Assembly (NCBI RefSeq): GCF_000719335.1
Contig: NZ_JOGB01000021.1
Location: forward strand, 124,001-188,000
DNA: 64,000 nucleotides
From: Streptomyces sp. NRRL S-87
Lineage (GTDB): Bacteria; Actinomycetota; Actinomycetes; Streptomycetales; Streptomycetaceae
Direction of reading: 5' to 3'
Shown: piece by piece, positions 1-8,509 of the stretch
Numbering within the stretch: the stretch's first letter is position 1
Layout: every line of letters starts with the position of its first letter
The notes under the pieces: model-generated
Seen by the model: only the letters and a program-made list of their open reading frames with translations
Database searches by the model: none
Told to the model about the DNA's origin: nothing
Program-made: the position numbers and the translations under genes

Positions 1-334
1 CGTCCTGGGAGAACGGCTTGCCGCAGATGAGGCGGCCGCCGAAGCCCTCGTTGGACATCAGGTGGACGTGGTCGTCGACGAAGCCGCGCACCTTGCCGTC
101 AGCGTCGGTGCCCTTGAACGGCTCGCCCGTGACGTTGATCTGCGAGTCGGGGGCGGGGCGGGCGGTGGGGTTCCACCAGCCCTCCTGGGTGGTGTCCGCG
201 GAGGAACTGGTGGCCGGGCCGAGGAGTACGGCCACCACGGCGAGGATCACCGACAGGACGGCCGCCGGCCGCCTGGTCGAACGGGAGCGGGCGCCCCTCG
301 GGCGCGGGGGCGCCGGGCGCGGATGTGGGGTCAT
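1..334 (-). CDS. Secreted hydrolase-like protein, N-terminal fragment (cut by window edge)
   Basis: The reverse strand reads an open frame running off the left edge. It opens with an Arg/Pro-rich stretch, a hydrophobic core (AVLSVILAVVAVLLGPA) and a likely cleavage site near SSADTT, so the product is probably exported. The mature start contains a DDHVHLMSNEGFGG stretch; the HVH pattern resembles the first metal-binding motif of amidohydrolase/PHP-type metal hydrolases, but too little is present to assign a reaction. The ATG at 334 is chosen; an in-frame ATG at 346 would add four residues, and neither has a convincing ribosome-binding site. Function beyond secreted, metal-hydrolase-like is unknown. 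Confidence 0.6.
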   Translation of the reverse strand, partial: MTPHPRPAPPRPRGARSRSTRRPAAVLSVILAVVAVLLGPATSSSADTTQEGWWNPTARPAPDSQINVTGEPFKGTDADGKVRGFVDDHVHLMSNEGFGGRLICGKPFSQD

Positions 335-865
335 GGGTACGTCCATGTCTTCGGGCGGTGGGGACGCTCTGCGGCATTGCGGAGGTACGGCGGTGCGGCG
401 GTACGGGCAGTGCGGCGGTACGGCAGTGCGGCGGTGCTGCGCGGAACGCGCGGCCCTTCCCTGCGTCGTGTGACGCGACAGGCCTTCTTGACATGTCCGC
501 GCTCATGGATCCGCTCCGAGAATCGCTACTGGTGCGTAAAGAGTCAAGGGTCCGGGACGCTTGACCTGATGCCCCGTCGGATCCGCTCCGCGCGGGGTCG
601 AGTGCGGCCCGATCCGAGCGGGGGCCTTCGTGCTTCGCCGCCTCGTCCCGCCCCGGCCCCGCGACCCGCTCGCCGTCCTCGCCCCCGGCGAGCGCGGCCG
701 GCCCCGCTCCGGGCGCGGCCGGCCCGGCCCCGGCGCGGCCGGCCCCCTTCAAACAAGGACAAGCCCGGGCGAAGCCTGTGACGTATCGCTCGGTGGACAC
801 CCCTTGATCGATCAAATATGGGAGGGGTTAGCATATGAGCGCCGCCTAGCTCGAAAGATAATCCT
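335..865. other. Intergenic region upstream of gap, low-complexity
   Basis: About 530 bp without a convincing gene. Positions 380-450 hold imperfect tandem copies of a gcggtacgg-like unit, and 640-750 is built from alternating GGCCGG/CCCCGGC blocks. The last 60 bp become AT-richer and carry the likely gap promoter. Overlapping open frames across this stretch lack ribosome-binding sites and look like GC-driven shadows. Confidence 0.6.
804..834 (+). promoter_or_regulatory. Possible gap promoter
   Basis: TTGATC at 804-809 and TAGCAT at 829-834 resemble -35 and -10 boxes, but the spacer is 19 bp, which is long; TTAGCA one base earlier gives 18. This is the least GC-rich stretch before gap. Transcription would start near 841, leaving a short leader. 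A strong GGAGGGG at 820-826 lies within the proposed spacer, so the alternative is an earlier promoter with that sequence acting as a ribosome-binding site. Confidence 0.35.
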
Positions 866-2311
866 GTGACTGTCAACGACGACTCGTTCACCAACTGGAA
901 GACCCGCGAGGAGATCGCGGAGTCGATGATCCCGATCATCGGGAAGCTGCAGCGCGAGCGGGACGTCACCGTCCTGCTGCACAGCCGCTCCTTGGTGAAC
1001 AAGTCGGTGGTCAGCATCCTCAAGACCCACCGGTTCGCCCGGCAGATCGCCGGTGAGGAGCTCTCGGTCACCGAGACGATGCCGTTCCTGCAGACCCTCA
1101 CCACCCTCGACCTGGGCCCGTCCCAGATCGACCTGGGCATGCTCGCCGCCACGTACAAGGCCGACGACCGCGGTCTGTCGGTGGAGGAGTTCACCGCCGA
1201 GGCCGTCGCCGGCGCCACCGGTGAGAACAAGATCGAGCGCGGCGCGCCGCGCGACGTGGTCCTCTACGGCTTCGGCCGCATCGGCCGCCTCGTCGCCCGC
1301 CTCCTGATCGAGAAGGCCGGCTCGGGCAACGGCCTGCGCCTGCGCGCCATCGTCGTGCGCGGCGGCGGCGACGCCGACCTCGTCAAGCGCGCCTCGCTGC
1401 TGCGCCGCGACTCGATCCACGGCCAGTTCAACGGCACGATCACGGTCGACGAGGCCAACAGCACCATCGTCGCCAACGGCAACGCGATCAAGGTGATCTA
1501 CGCCAACGACCCGTCCGAGGTCGACTACACGGCGTACGGCATCAAGGACGCCATCCTCATCGACAACACCGGCAAGTGGCGCGACCGCGAGGGCCTCTCC
1601 AAGCACCTGCGCCCCGGTATCGAGAAGGTCGTCCTGACCGCTCCGGGCAAGGGCGACGTCCCGAACATCGTCCACGGCGTCAACCACGACATGATCAAGC
1701 CGGACGAGCAGATCCTGTCCTGCGCGTCCTGCACCACCAACGCCATCGTCCCGCCGCTGAAGGCCATGGACGACGAGTACGGCGTGCTGCGCGGTCACGT
1801 GGAGACCGTCCACTCGTTCACGAACGACCAGAACCTGCTGGACAACTACCACAAGGCCGACCGCCGCGGCCGCTCGGCGCCGCTCAACATGGTGATCACC
1901 GAGACCGGTGCCGCCTCCGCCGTCGCCAAGGCGCTGCCGGACCTCAAGGCGCCCATCACGGGCAGCTCGATCCGCGTCCCCGTCCCGGACGTCTCGATCG
2001 CCATCCTGAGCCTGCGCCTGGGCCGCGAGACCACCCGCGACGAGGTCCTCGAGTACCTCCGCGACGTCTCGCTGAACTCGCCCCTGAAGCGCCAGATCGA
2101 CTTCACCACGGCCCCCGACGCCGTCTCGATGGACTTCGTCGGCTCGCGCCACGCCTCCATCGTCGACGCCGGCGCCACCAAGGTCGACGGCGACAACGCG
2201 ATCCTCTACCTCTGGTACGACAACGAGTTCGGCTACTCGTGCCAGGTCATCCGCGTCGTCCAGCACGTCTCGGGCGTCGAGTACCCGACCTTCCCGGCCC
2301 CGCGGGCCTGA
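866..2311 (+). CDS. gap: Glyceraldehyde-3-phosphate dehydrogenase, long form
   Basis: This enzyme converts glyceraldehyde 3-phosphate, NAD(P)+ and phosphate to 1,3-bisphosphoglycerate in glycolysis, or the reverse. The 481-residue product is longer than the usual ~335 because of an extra N-terminal domain of about 130 residues. The Rossmann start YGFGRIGRL follows at about residue 132, and the catalytic SCASCTTNA motif places the nucleophile at Cys289. A conserved NEFGYS motif near the C-terminus fits the family. It starts at GTG 866 with only a weak GAAAGA upstream. It is monocistronic and followed by a strong terminator. The extended form is common in actinobacteria; whether it serves glycolysis or gluconeogenesis cannot be read from sequence. 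Confidence 0.95.
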   Translation: MTVNDDSFTNWKTREEIAESMIPIIGKLQRERDVTVLLHSRSLVNKSVVSILKTHRFARQIAGEELSVTETMPFLQTLTTLDLGPSQIDLGMLAATYKADDRGLSVEEFTAEAVAGATGENKIERGAPRDVVLYGFGRIGRLVARLLIEKAGSGNGLRLRAIVVRGGGDADLVKRASLLRRDSIHGQFNGTITVDEANSTIVANGNAIKVIYANDPSEVDYTAYGIKDAILIDNTGKWRDREGLSKHLRPGIEKVVLTAPGKGDVPNIVHGVNHDMIKPDEQILSCASCTTNAIVPPLKAMDDEYGVLRGHVETVHSFTNDQNLLDNYHKADRRGRSAPLNMVITETGAASAVAKALPDLKAPITGSSIRVPVPDVSIAILSLRLGRETTRDEVLEYLRDVSLNSPLKRQIDFTTAPDAVSMDFVGSRHASIVDAGATKVDGDNAILYLWYDNEFGYSCQVIRVVQHVSGVEYPTFPAPRA

Positions 2312-2345
2312 ACCGGTCGTGCCGTCCCCGTGACGGCGTAGCGTG

Positions 2346-2390
2346 AGGCGTCCGGCCCGGGCTCAGTGCCCGGGCCGGACGCCTTTAGCG
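2346..2390 (+). terminator. Rho-independent-type terminator of gap
   Basis: A perfect 17-bp inverted repeat (2346-2362 with 2368-2384) encloses the loop TCAGT, 35 bp after the gap stop codon, and is followed by TTTAGCGTT. The T-tract is short, as is usual in Streptomyces. Confidence 0.85.
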
Positions 2391-2429
2391 TTCCCGCGAG
2401 GGTTTCCCGCCACCCACGAGAGCCGCCGT

Positions 2430-2634
2430 CCCGTGGTGTGTGGGGAAGCCTCTTGAGGCGTCATGGCAGGCTGGTCCGGAGGCAGGCCCGGGCCTGGGGT
2501 GGCCGAAGGCCAGGGCGCAGCCCCGAAGCCCCAGGGGTGGGCCTGCCGTAGGGCCTGCAGGCCATGACGCCTCAAGAGGCGAGGGGACCCACACACCACG
2601 GGACGACCCCACGAAGCGAGCCCACCCCGACACC
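2430..2634. repeat. Inverted-repeat intergenic element, copy 1
   Basis: A 173-bp inverted-repeat structure spans 2430-2602. The outer arms are 15 bp and perfect (2430-2444 with 2588-2602, CCCGTGGTGTGTGGG) and the inner arms are 20 bp and perfect (2448-2467 with 2561-2580, GCCTCTTGAGGCGTCATGGC). The right flank, 2581-2634, recurs almost exactly on the opposite strand at 49295-49347, and GGGTGGGCCTGCC also recurs there. This indicates a dispersed, non-coding repeat family. There is no transposase and no obvious target-site duplication. Open frames across it have no ribosome-binding sites. Confidence 0.7.
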
Positions 2635-2695
2635 GCCGCTGGCCGCGCCCCCACCCCTCAGCGCCCCTCGGCGCTCCCCGGGCGGTCCCGCCCCG

Positions 2696-3400
2696 TCAGC
2701 GGCCGCCGCCCGGCGCGACCAGTCCCGTCTCGTACGCCGTGATCACGGCCTGGGCGCGGTCGCGCACCCCGAGCTTCGCGAACACCCCGGTGATGTGGTT
2801 CTTCACCGTCGACGGGCTGATGTCCAGCGCCGAGGCGATCTCCGCGTTGTCGAGGCCGGTCGCGATCAGGCGCCACACCTCGGCCTCCCGCTGAGTGAGG
2901 TCCCCGGGCGCCGCCGCGGACGGCGGCCCGGGAGGGTGCGGGGTGCGCACGTACGCGGAGATGAGCCGGGTCAGCAGCCGCGGCGCGACCGCCGCCTCAC
3001 CGGTGTGCACCACCCGCACCGCCGCCACCAGGTCCTCCGGCGACACGTCCTTCGGGAGGAAGCCGCACGCGCCGGCGCGCAGCGCGGCGACCACGTACTC
3101 GTCCATGTCGAAGGTGCTCAGCGCGAGCACCCGGCAGCCGGGCAGCTCCCGGGCGAGCCGTTCGGTGGCGGCGACCCCGTCCAGCACCGGCATCCGGATG
3201 TCCATGACGACCACGTCCGGACGGAGCCGGTGCGCGAGCTCCACGGCCTCCGCCCCGTCGGCAGCCTCCCCGACCACCTCGAACGCCGGGTCGGGCGTGA
3301 GGATCAGGGCCAGGCCGCGGCGCACCAGCGGCTGGTCGTCGGCGATCAGCACCCGGACCCGCGCCCCGCCGCCGAGCCGGTCCGAAGGCCCCCTGCTCAC
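2696..3400 (-). CDS. NarL/FixJ-family response regulator
   Basis: The 234-residue product has a receiver domain (residues ~15-130; acidic pair in IADDQ and phospho-acceptor Asp67 in VVMDIRMP) and a C-terminal LuxR-type helix-turn-helix (~165-225, including LTQREAEV, IASALDISPSTVKNHI and RAQAVI). It should be phosphorylated by the adjacent kinase and bind DNA. Its GTG start overlaps the kinase stop (GTGA at 3397-3400), so the two are translationally coupled, although the kinase is upstream. The likely target is the divergent MMPL transporter, by position only. Confidence 0.93.
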   Translation of the reverse strand: MSRGPSDRLGGGARVRVLIADDQPLVRRGLALILTPDPAFEVVGEAADGAEAVELAHRLRPDVVVMDIRMPVLDGVAATERLARELPGCRVLALSTFDMDEYVVAALRAGACGFLPKDVSPEDLVAAVRVVHTGEAAVAPRLLTRLISAYVRTPHPPGPPSAAAPGDLTQREAEVWRLIATGLDNAEIASALDISPSTVKNHITGVFAKLGVRDRAQAVITAYETGLVAPGGGR

Positions 3401-4587
3401 GACGCCCTCCCGTCCGCGAGTGCCAGCGGCAGCCGCGCGGCCACCCTGAACCCGCCCCCGGCCACCGGCCCGGCATCGAGGGTCCCGCCGTGCAGGGCGA
3501 CCCGCTCCCGCATGCCGACCAGCCCGTACCCCGGGCCACCGGCCCGCTCCCGTGCCGTGCCGGTCGCGGAACCGGCGGCGTCCGGCCCCGCTCCGCGGCC
3601 GTCGTCCGCCACGTCCACCCGCACCTCCGTCGCGCCGTACGCCAGCACCACGGAAGTCCGCGCCCCGGCCGCGTGCCTGCGCGCGTTCGTCAGCGCCTCC
3701 TGCACGATCCGGAACACCGCCAGCCCCACGCTCGGCGGCAGCGCGCGCTCCTCGCCCCGTACGTCGAACGAGGTCGGCAGGCCCGCCCGGCAGGACTCGG
3801 CGACGATGCGCGGCAGGTCCCCGATCCCGGGCTGCGGGGCGTCGATCCAGGGCCCCGGCGCGGCCGGACCGGGCTCGTCCCCGGCCGGGGGCCCGGGCTC
3901 GTCCCCGGCCCGCAGGACGTCCAGCAGCTGCCGCATCTCCCGCAGCGCCATCCGCCCGGAGCCCTCCAGCTCCACCAGCGCCTCACGCACCACCTCGGGG
4001 TCGCCGGCCAGATTGGCCCGCGCGCCGCCCGCCATCAGCTGCATGGTGGTGATGTGGTGCGCGACGATGTCGTGCAGCTCGCGGGCGATGCGCCGGCGCT
4101 CGGCGGCGACCGCGCGGTCGGCGAGCAGCCGGCGGTGGGCCTCCGCGTCGCGCTGCCAGCGGTTCACCACGAGCGCCGCGCAGGCGACCAGGAACGCCGA
4201 GGCCGCGCTCGCCGCCACGTCGACCGCAGGCGGCGGCCACCGCGTCAGCCCGACCAGCGGTACGCCCGCGCTCGCGAGGCCCGCCCCCACCGCGACCGCC
4301 GGGCCCCGGGAACGGACGACGGTGAACAGGGCGACGACCACGGCGGCGTTGAAGTGCTGGGGCGTCGGCACGCTCAGGTTGAGCCCCAGCCCGGCCAGCA
4401 GGACGGCGCCCAGTACGGGCAGCGGGGCGCGGCGCCGGGCCAGCAGCGGCAGCGCCGAGACCGTCATGAGCAGGCAGCCGACGGCGGGCACGCGCCCGAA
4501 GCCGCTCTGGCTGGCGAGCGCGAAGCCGGTCAGGTCGACGGCCGCGGCCCCGACCGCGACCAGCGCGTCGTTGCGCGTCCACGGCAT
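3397..4587 (-). CDS. Sensor histidine kinase, NarL-type (HisKA_3)
   Basis: This 396-residue membrane kinase has several hydrophobic segments over residues ~10-140, then a dimerisation/phosphotransfer helix with RIARELHDIVAHH (phospho-acceptor His172), and an HATPase_c domain with FRIVQEALTNARRHA (N box), DDGRGAG (G1) and GYGLVGMRER (G2). No extracytoplasmic sensor domain is evident, so any signal is probably sensed in the membrane. The ATG at 4587 is chosen because GAGGGACG lies just upstream; longer frames run through the divergent transporter and are shadows. It is coupled to the response regulator. Confidence 0.93.
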   Translation of the reverse strand: MPWTRNDALVAVGAAAVDLTGFALASQSGFGRVPAVGCLLMTVSALPLLARRRAPLPVLGAVLLAGLGLNLSVPTPQHFNAAVVVALFTVVRSRGPAVAVGAGLASAGVPLVGLTRWPPPAVDVAASAASAFLVACAALVVNRWQRDAEAHRRLLADRAVAAERRRIARELHDIVAHHITTMQLMAGGARANLAGDPEVVREALVELEGSGRMALREMRQLLDVLRAGDEPGPPAGDEPGPAAPGPWIDAPQPGIGDLPRIVAESCRAGLPTSFDVRGEERALPPSVGLAVFRIVQEALTNARRHAAGARTSVVLAYGATEVRVDVADDGRGAGPDAAGSATGTARERAGGPGYGLVGMRERVALHGGTLDAGPVAGGGFRVAARLPLALADGRAS

Positions 4588-4854
4588 CGTCCCTCGTCCC
4601 CCCTCACGGCCCGCCCGGTGATCCATTCTCCCACCGCGTTCCCGTGCGCGTCCCCCACCCCCGGGCCCGTCCCCTCTGGGAGCACGGTCCTGGTCGGCCG
4701 CCCCGCCGGGCCCGCGCTCCCACCCGCGATCTCGTTCCCGGCCCCGACGCTCCGCCCCGTCCGCGCTGATGAGCTGGACAGCGGCCGGGGGACACCCGGC
4801 CCGGCCCCGGGACGGACCCGGCGCCGACCGCACCCCACCGCCGGAGGCCCCTCC

Positions 4855-7071
4855 GTGATCCGCGCCCTGACCGGATTCGCCACCCGCAACCCATGGCGGG
4901 TGATCGCCCTGTGGGCGGTGCTCGGCATCGCCCTGACCGTCCTCGGCCAGGCGCTCGTCCCGCGCGTCACCCGCAGCGCCGGGGGCGACTTCCTGCCCCG
5001 TACGTACGACTCGGCCGCCGCGCTGCGCATCGCGCAGGACCGGTTCGGCGTGGAGCCCGACGCCGACACGGTCACGGTGCTGGTCGCCCGGCCCGACGGC
5101 CGGCCCCTCACCACCGCCGACCACGCCCGGATACGGGCGGCCGCCGCGCACCTCGGCAGCCGGCGGGTGCCGATGCCGCCGTCCGAGGACCGGCCGCCCC
5201 TCCTGGCCCTGGACCACTCCCAGACCCCGAAGGTCCGGCACGCCATGACCGCCCCCGACGGCAGGTTCGACCTGCTGGCCGTCCAGCTGCGGGGCAACAC
5301 CGCCGACCCCGGCCTGCACGACCTCTACCGGGCCTTCCGCGACCGGGCGGCGGCGGAGTTCGACGCCGCCGGACTGCGCACCGGCTTCACCGGCGGCCTG
5401 GCCGACCTCGTGGACACCGCCGACGCGGACGAGCCGACGCGGCTGGTCGTCGGGCTGCTCATGACCGTCCTGATCATGCTGATCCACGTGCTGGTGTTCC
5501 GGAGCCTGCTCGCCGCGTTCGTCCCGCTGATCGCGGTCTCCGTCATCGGGGGCGCCGCCACCGGCGCCGTCGTCGGCACCGCCCTGCTCACCGGCATCCG
5601 GCTCGACACCTCCACCCCCGGCCTCATCGGGGTGGTCCTCATCGGCATCGGCGTGGACTACCTGCTCTTCCTCCTCTTCCGCTTCCGCGAGGAACTGCGG
5701 GCCCGTCCCGAGCTGCCGCCGCGCCGGGTGGCCGCCGACGTCAGCCGCCGCGTCGGCACCGCGATCACCTCCGCGGCCCTGACCATCGTGGCGGCCTTCG
5801 CCACCCTGGGCGTCGCGACCTTCGGCCAGTTCCGGGTGCTCGGCCCCGCCGTCGCGGTGTCGGTGCTCGTCATGCTGCTCGCCGCGCTGACCCTGATGCC
5901 GGCGCTGCTCGCGGTCACCGGCCGCCGCATGTTCTGGCCCTCCCGGGCCCTGACCCGCGCACCCCGCGCCGGCGCGGCCGCCGCCCTCGCCTCGCTCGTG
6001 GCCCGCCGCCCGCTCGCCCTGGTGCTCGCCTCCGTCGCCCTGCTGGGCGCGCTGGCGGCCGGACTGCACGGCGTCCGCATGGACTTCGGCGGGCCCGGCG
6101 GCGGTCGCGGCACGCCGGCCGCCGCCACCGCGGCCGAGATCGCGCGGGCACTGCCCGCCGGCGTGTCCGACCCCGCGACCGTCTACGTCACCGCGCCGGA
6201 CGGACGCCGTCTGACCCCGGCCGCACTCGGCGACCTCCCCGGAGCCCTGGCCAGGGTCGGGGGAGTGGGCCGGGTCGGCACCCCGGTACTGAACGCGGAC
6301 CGGACGGCCGCCCGCATCGACCTGTACCTCACCGCCGACGCGCGGACGCAGCGGGCCCGCGACGTCGTCTCCGGTCCGGTCCGGGCCACCGTGGCGGCCC
6401 GGACCCCGGCGGGCCTGGTCGCCCACGTCGGCGGCACCGCCGCCGTGCTCGCCGACGTCGCCACCGCCGTCGACCACGACCTGCGGCGGGTGTTCCCGGT
6501 CGCGGCCGCCCTGATCGCCGTCATCCTGCTCGTCCTGCTGCGCAGCCTGCTCGCGCCGGCCGTCCTCATGGTCTGCGTCGGCCTGGGCTTCGCCGCCACG
6601 CTCGGCGCGTCCGCCCTCGTCTTCCAGCACCTGCGCGGGGAGCCGGGCGTCGACTTCGTCCTGCCGCTGGTGCTGTTCCTCTTCGTCGTGGCCCTCGGCA
6701 CCGACTACAACATCCTCGTCAGCGACCGGATCCGCGAGGAGATGGCCCGGCCCGGCCCGGCGCGCGCGGCCGTGGCCCGTGCCGTCCGGCACACCGTCCC
6801 GGCCGTCGCCACCGCCGGCGTCGTCCTGGCGGCCTCCTTCGGCAGCCTCGCCGTCGACGCGGCGCCCGGCACGCGGCAGATCGGCTTCGCGACCGGACTG
6901 GGCATCCTGCTGTCGGCGTTCGTCCTCTCGTCCGTCCTGGTGCCGGCCGCGGCCGCCCTCCTCGGCCGCTCCCTGTGGTGGCCGGTGCGCCCTGTCCCGG
7001 CGGACCGGGCCGGGGCGCCGGAGGGGCGGCCCGCGGCGGTCCCGGAGCACGCGGCCGGCGGCGGCCGCTGA
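4855..7071 (+). CDS. MMPL-family membrane transporter
   Basis: The 738-residue RND-superfamily protein has the MMPL arrangement: a first membrane helix after residue 15, an external loop of about 170 residues, then a five-helix bundle around residues 195-350, and a repeat of this layout in the second half (helices around 545-705). The family exports lipids or hydrophobic small molecules by proton motive force. The GTG start at 4855 is set by GGAGG seven bases upstream (4843-4847); the much longer open frame before it overlaps the divergent kinase. The 267-bp gap to the kinase suggests regulation by that two-component system. The substrate is unknown. Confidence 0.92.
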   Translation: MIRALTGFATRNPWRVIALWAVLGIALTVLGQALVPRVTRSAGGDFLPRTYDSAAALRIAQDRFGVEPDADTVTVLVARPDGRPLTTADHARIRAAAAHLGSRRVPMPPSEDRPPLLALDHSQTPKVRHAMTAPDGRFDLLAVQLRGNTADPGLHDLYRAFRDRAAAEFDAAGLRTGFTGGLADLVDTADADEPTRLVVGLLMTVLIMLIHVLVFRSLLAAFVPLIAVSVIGGAATGAVVGTALLTGIRLDTSTPGLIGVVLIGIGVDYLLFLLFRFREELRARPELPPRRVAADVSRRVGTAITSAALTIVAAFATLGVATFGQFRVLGPAVAVSVLVMLLAALTLMPALLAVTGRRMFWPSRALTRAPRAGAAAALASLVARRPLALVLASVALLGALAAGLHGVRMDFGGPGGGRGTPAAATAAEIARALPAGVSDPATVYVTAPDGRRLTPAALGDLPGALARVGGVGRVGTPVLNADRTAARIDLYLTADARTQRARDVVSGPVRATVAARTPAGLVAHVGGTAAVLADVATAVDHDLRRVFPVAAALIAVILLVLLRSLLAPAVLMVCVGLGFAATLGASALVFQHLRGEPGVDFVLPLVLFLFVVALGTDYNILVSDRIREEMARPGPARAAVARAVRHTVPAVATAGVVLAASFGSLAVDAAPGTRQIGFATGLGILLSAFVLSSVLVPAAAALLGRSLWWPVRPVPADRAGAPEGRPAAVPEHAAGGGR

Positions 7072-7090
7072 CCGCCGGGCCGACGACGGC

Positions 7091-7594
7091 CTACGGGCCC
7101 CAGTCCCACGTGTCGAAGTACCCCGGCGTGCCGCTGCGCCGGGCGGCCACGACGGCCTCCAGGCGGGCGAAGTCCCGTTCGGGCATGTGCTTCCGCCACT
7201 CCTCGACGGTCAGGACGCGCACGGCGTCGTGCTCCGCCGGGTCCAGGGTGATGGCCTCGATGCGGGCGGGGGACAGGCGGCCGCCGTCGAAGACGAAGCC
7301 GACCGTGGCGTACGGCCACTCCGCGCCCGGCAGTCCGAAGACGGTGGCCAGCAGCCGGGGCGGCCCGCCGAACTCCAGCCCCGTCTCCTCGCGGCACTCC
7401 CGCACCGCCGTCTCCCACGGCCGCTCGCCCGGGTCCATGGTCCCGCCGGGCCACTGCCACGGGTGGGTGCGCGAATAGGTCGCGCGCAGCTGCACCGGCC
7501 GCTCGTGCTCGTCCGTGAAGAACAGGCAGGCGAAGGCGGTGGCCTTCATGACGGTCTCGGCGTACTGCTCGGGCGGCAGCCAGGTGGCGCTCAT
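7091..7594 (-). CDS. NUDIX hydrolase
   Basis: The 167-residue product contains a complete Nudix box (residues ~51-73, GTMDPGERPW...RECREETGL), matching the Gx5Ex7REUXEEXGU pattern. Such enzymes cleave nucleoside diphosphates linked to another group using Mg2+ held by the REEXGE-like helix. A WQWPGGTMDPGE lead-in is typical. The substrate cannot be inferred. It is convergent with the MMPL gene (19-bp gap). The region upstream of its start is unusually G-rich (see 7595-7920). Confidence 0.92.
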   Translation of the reverse strand: MSATWLPPEQYAETVMKATAFACLFFTDEHERPVQLRATYSRTHPWQWPGGTMDPGERPWETAVRECREETGLEFGGPPRLLATVFGLPGAEWPYATVGFVFDGGRLSPARIEAITLDPAEHDAVRVLTVEEWRKHMPERDFARLEAVVAARRSGTPGYFDTWDWGP

Positions 7595-7920
7595 GGTCCG
7601 CTCCTGTCGGCGGTGTGGGGTCGGGGTGGGGTGGGGCAGGGCGGGCGGGTTGGATGCGGGCGGCGGGCGGCGGCAGGTGGGTGGGCGTCAGGTGGGGTGG
7701 GCGGGGCCGTTGGGGCTCCGGGGACCCCTACCCCGCCCGGCGCCCGACAGGCCCTGCCGGGGGTAGGCGTGCCGTCCTTCGGGAGCGTGCGCGGCGTGCG
7801 CGGTGGTACGGCTCGACCGTGTGCGCCGGGCACACCGGTCCCGGGGCGCGGGCCGCTCCGCGGCGGGGCCCCGTACGCCCGGGCGCGGAGCGGCCGTTCC
7901 GGTCGGGCATGATCAAAGGT
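7595..7920. other. Divergent intergenic region with G-quadruplex motif
   Basis: This 326-bp gap lies between divergent genes. Four GGGG runs at 7617-7620, 7623-7626, 7628-7631 and 7633-7636, with loops of 2, 1 and 1 bases, form a textbook G-quadruplex motif on the + strand just upstream of the NUDIX start. A CTACCCC...GGGGGTAG inverted pair occurs around 7729-7766. No gene with a ribosome-binding site was found here. Confidence 0.6.
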
Positions 7921-8376
7921 ATGGACCACTCCTCCCTGTCGACCACCCAGGCCGCGGTCACCGCCGTGCGCGCGATCGCCGACGCGTACGGCCGCACCGT
8001 CACGGTCGTCGACGACATCGGCGCGGACCGGACCTCCCGCCGTACCTCGGCCCCGCTGTTCACCGCCGTCGACGCCGACGGCTCGCTGCCGCACGAGGCC
8101 TTCGTGGAGCTGGCCGGGAGCCCCGCCGTGGGCATCCGGCTCTTCCCGGAGGGCGACGCGCTGGTCACCGTGGAGGGCGTCGAGTTCCACGACGTGCCGC
8201 GGGAGGCCGTCCCCGCGTTCGTGCGCTCCGTGCTGGGCGGCCTTGCGCACGTGAAGGGACGGTTCTTCCCGCCCGGGTACCGCCTGGTCGTCCCGCTGCC
8301 GGGCGACCGGACGTACACGGAGGTGGTCACGGGCGTGGCCCTGACCCCCTGGCTCTCGCGCGCGTTCCGCGACTGA
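7921..8376 (+). CDS. Conserved-looking protein of unknown function
   Basis: I do not recognise this 151-residue protein. It has no signal peptide or membrane segment. It is acidic in the middle, has an aromatic/proline patch (GRFFPPGYRLVVPLPGD) and ends TPWLSRAFRD. The start is ambiguous: ATG 7921 (MDHSSLS) is taken, with AAAGG just upstream, but an in-frame ATG at 7909 adds four residues. Codon use is typical of real genes here. It is probably monocistronic. Confidence 0.7.
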   Translation: MDHSSLSTTQAAVTAVRAIADAYGRTVTVVDDIGADRTSRRTSAPLFTAVDADGSLPHEAFVELAGSPAVGIRLFPEGDALVTVEGVEFHDVPREAVPAFVRSVLGGLAHVKGRFFPPGYRLVVPLPGDRTYTEVVTGVALTPWLSRAFRD

Positions 8377-8509
8377 GGGCGGCTCGGGGGCCGGGCGCGC
8401 CCGGGCCGGGGCGTCGTCCCGGATCCGGCCGCCGGATCGCCTTGGATGGGGGCGACGCCCGCGGACACCCCCGCGGGCCCACGACGGCCCGACCCCCGAA
8501 AGGCCCGGC

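Noticed and set aside
99..815. Long - strand open frame over the gap upstream region, and overlapping + strand frames
   Set aside because: No ribosome-binding site, low-complexity Arg/Pro/Ala composition; GC-driven shadow frames.
812..2266. 484-residue - strand frame antisense to gap
   Set aside because: Low-complexity Asp/Val/Gly/Ala product, antisense to a conserved enzyme.
2366..2695. Several short frames across the inverted-repeat element
   Set aside because: They mirror each other on both strands because of the palindromic arms, with no SD motif.
3490..4854. Extension of the MMPL frame to the left of 4855
   Set aside because: It overlaps the divergent kinase on the other strand; GGAGG seven bases before GTG 4855 sets the start.
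4588..7050. Extension of the kinase frame (- strand) across the transporter
   Set aside because: Composition is Gly/Arg/Asp-rich shadow of the MMPL gene; GAGGGACG marks the real start at 4587.
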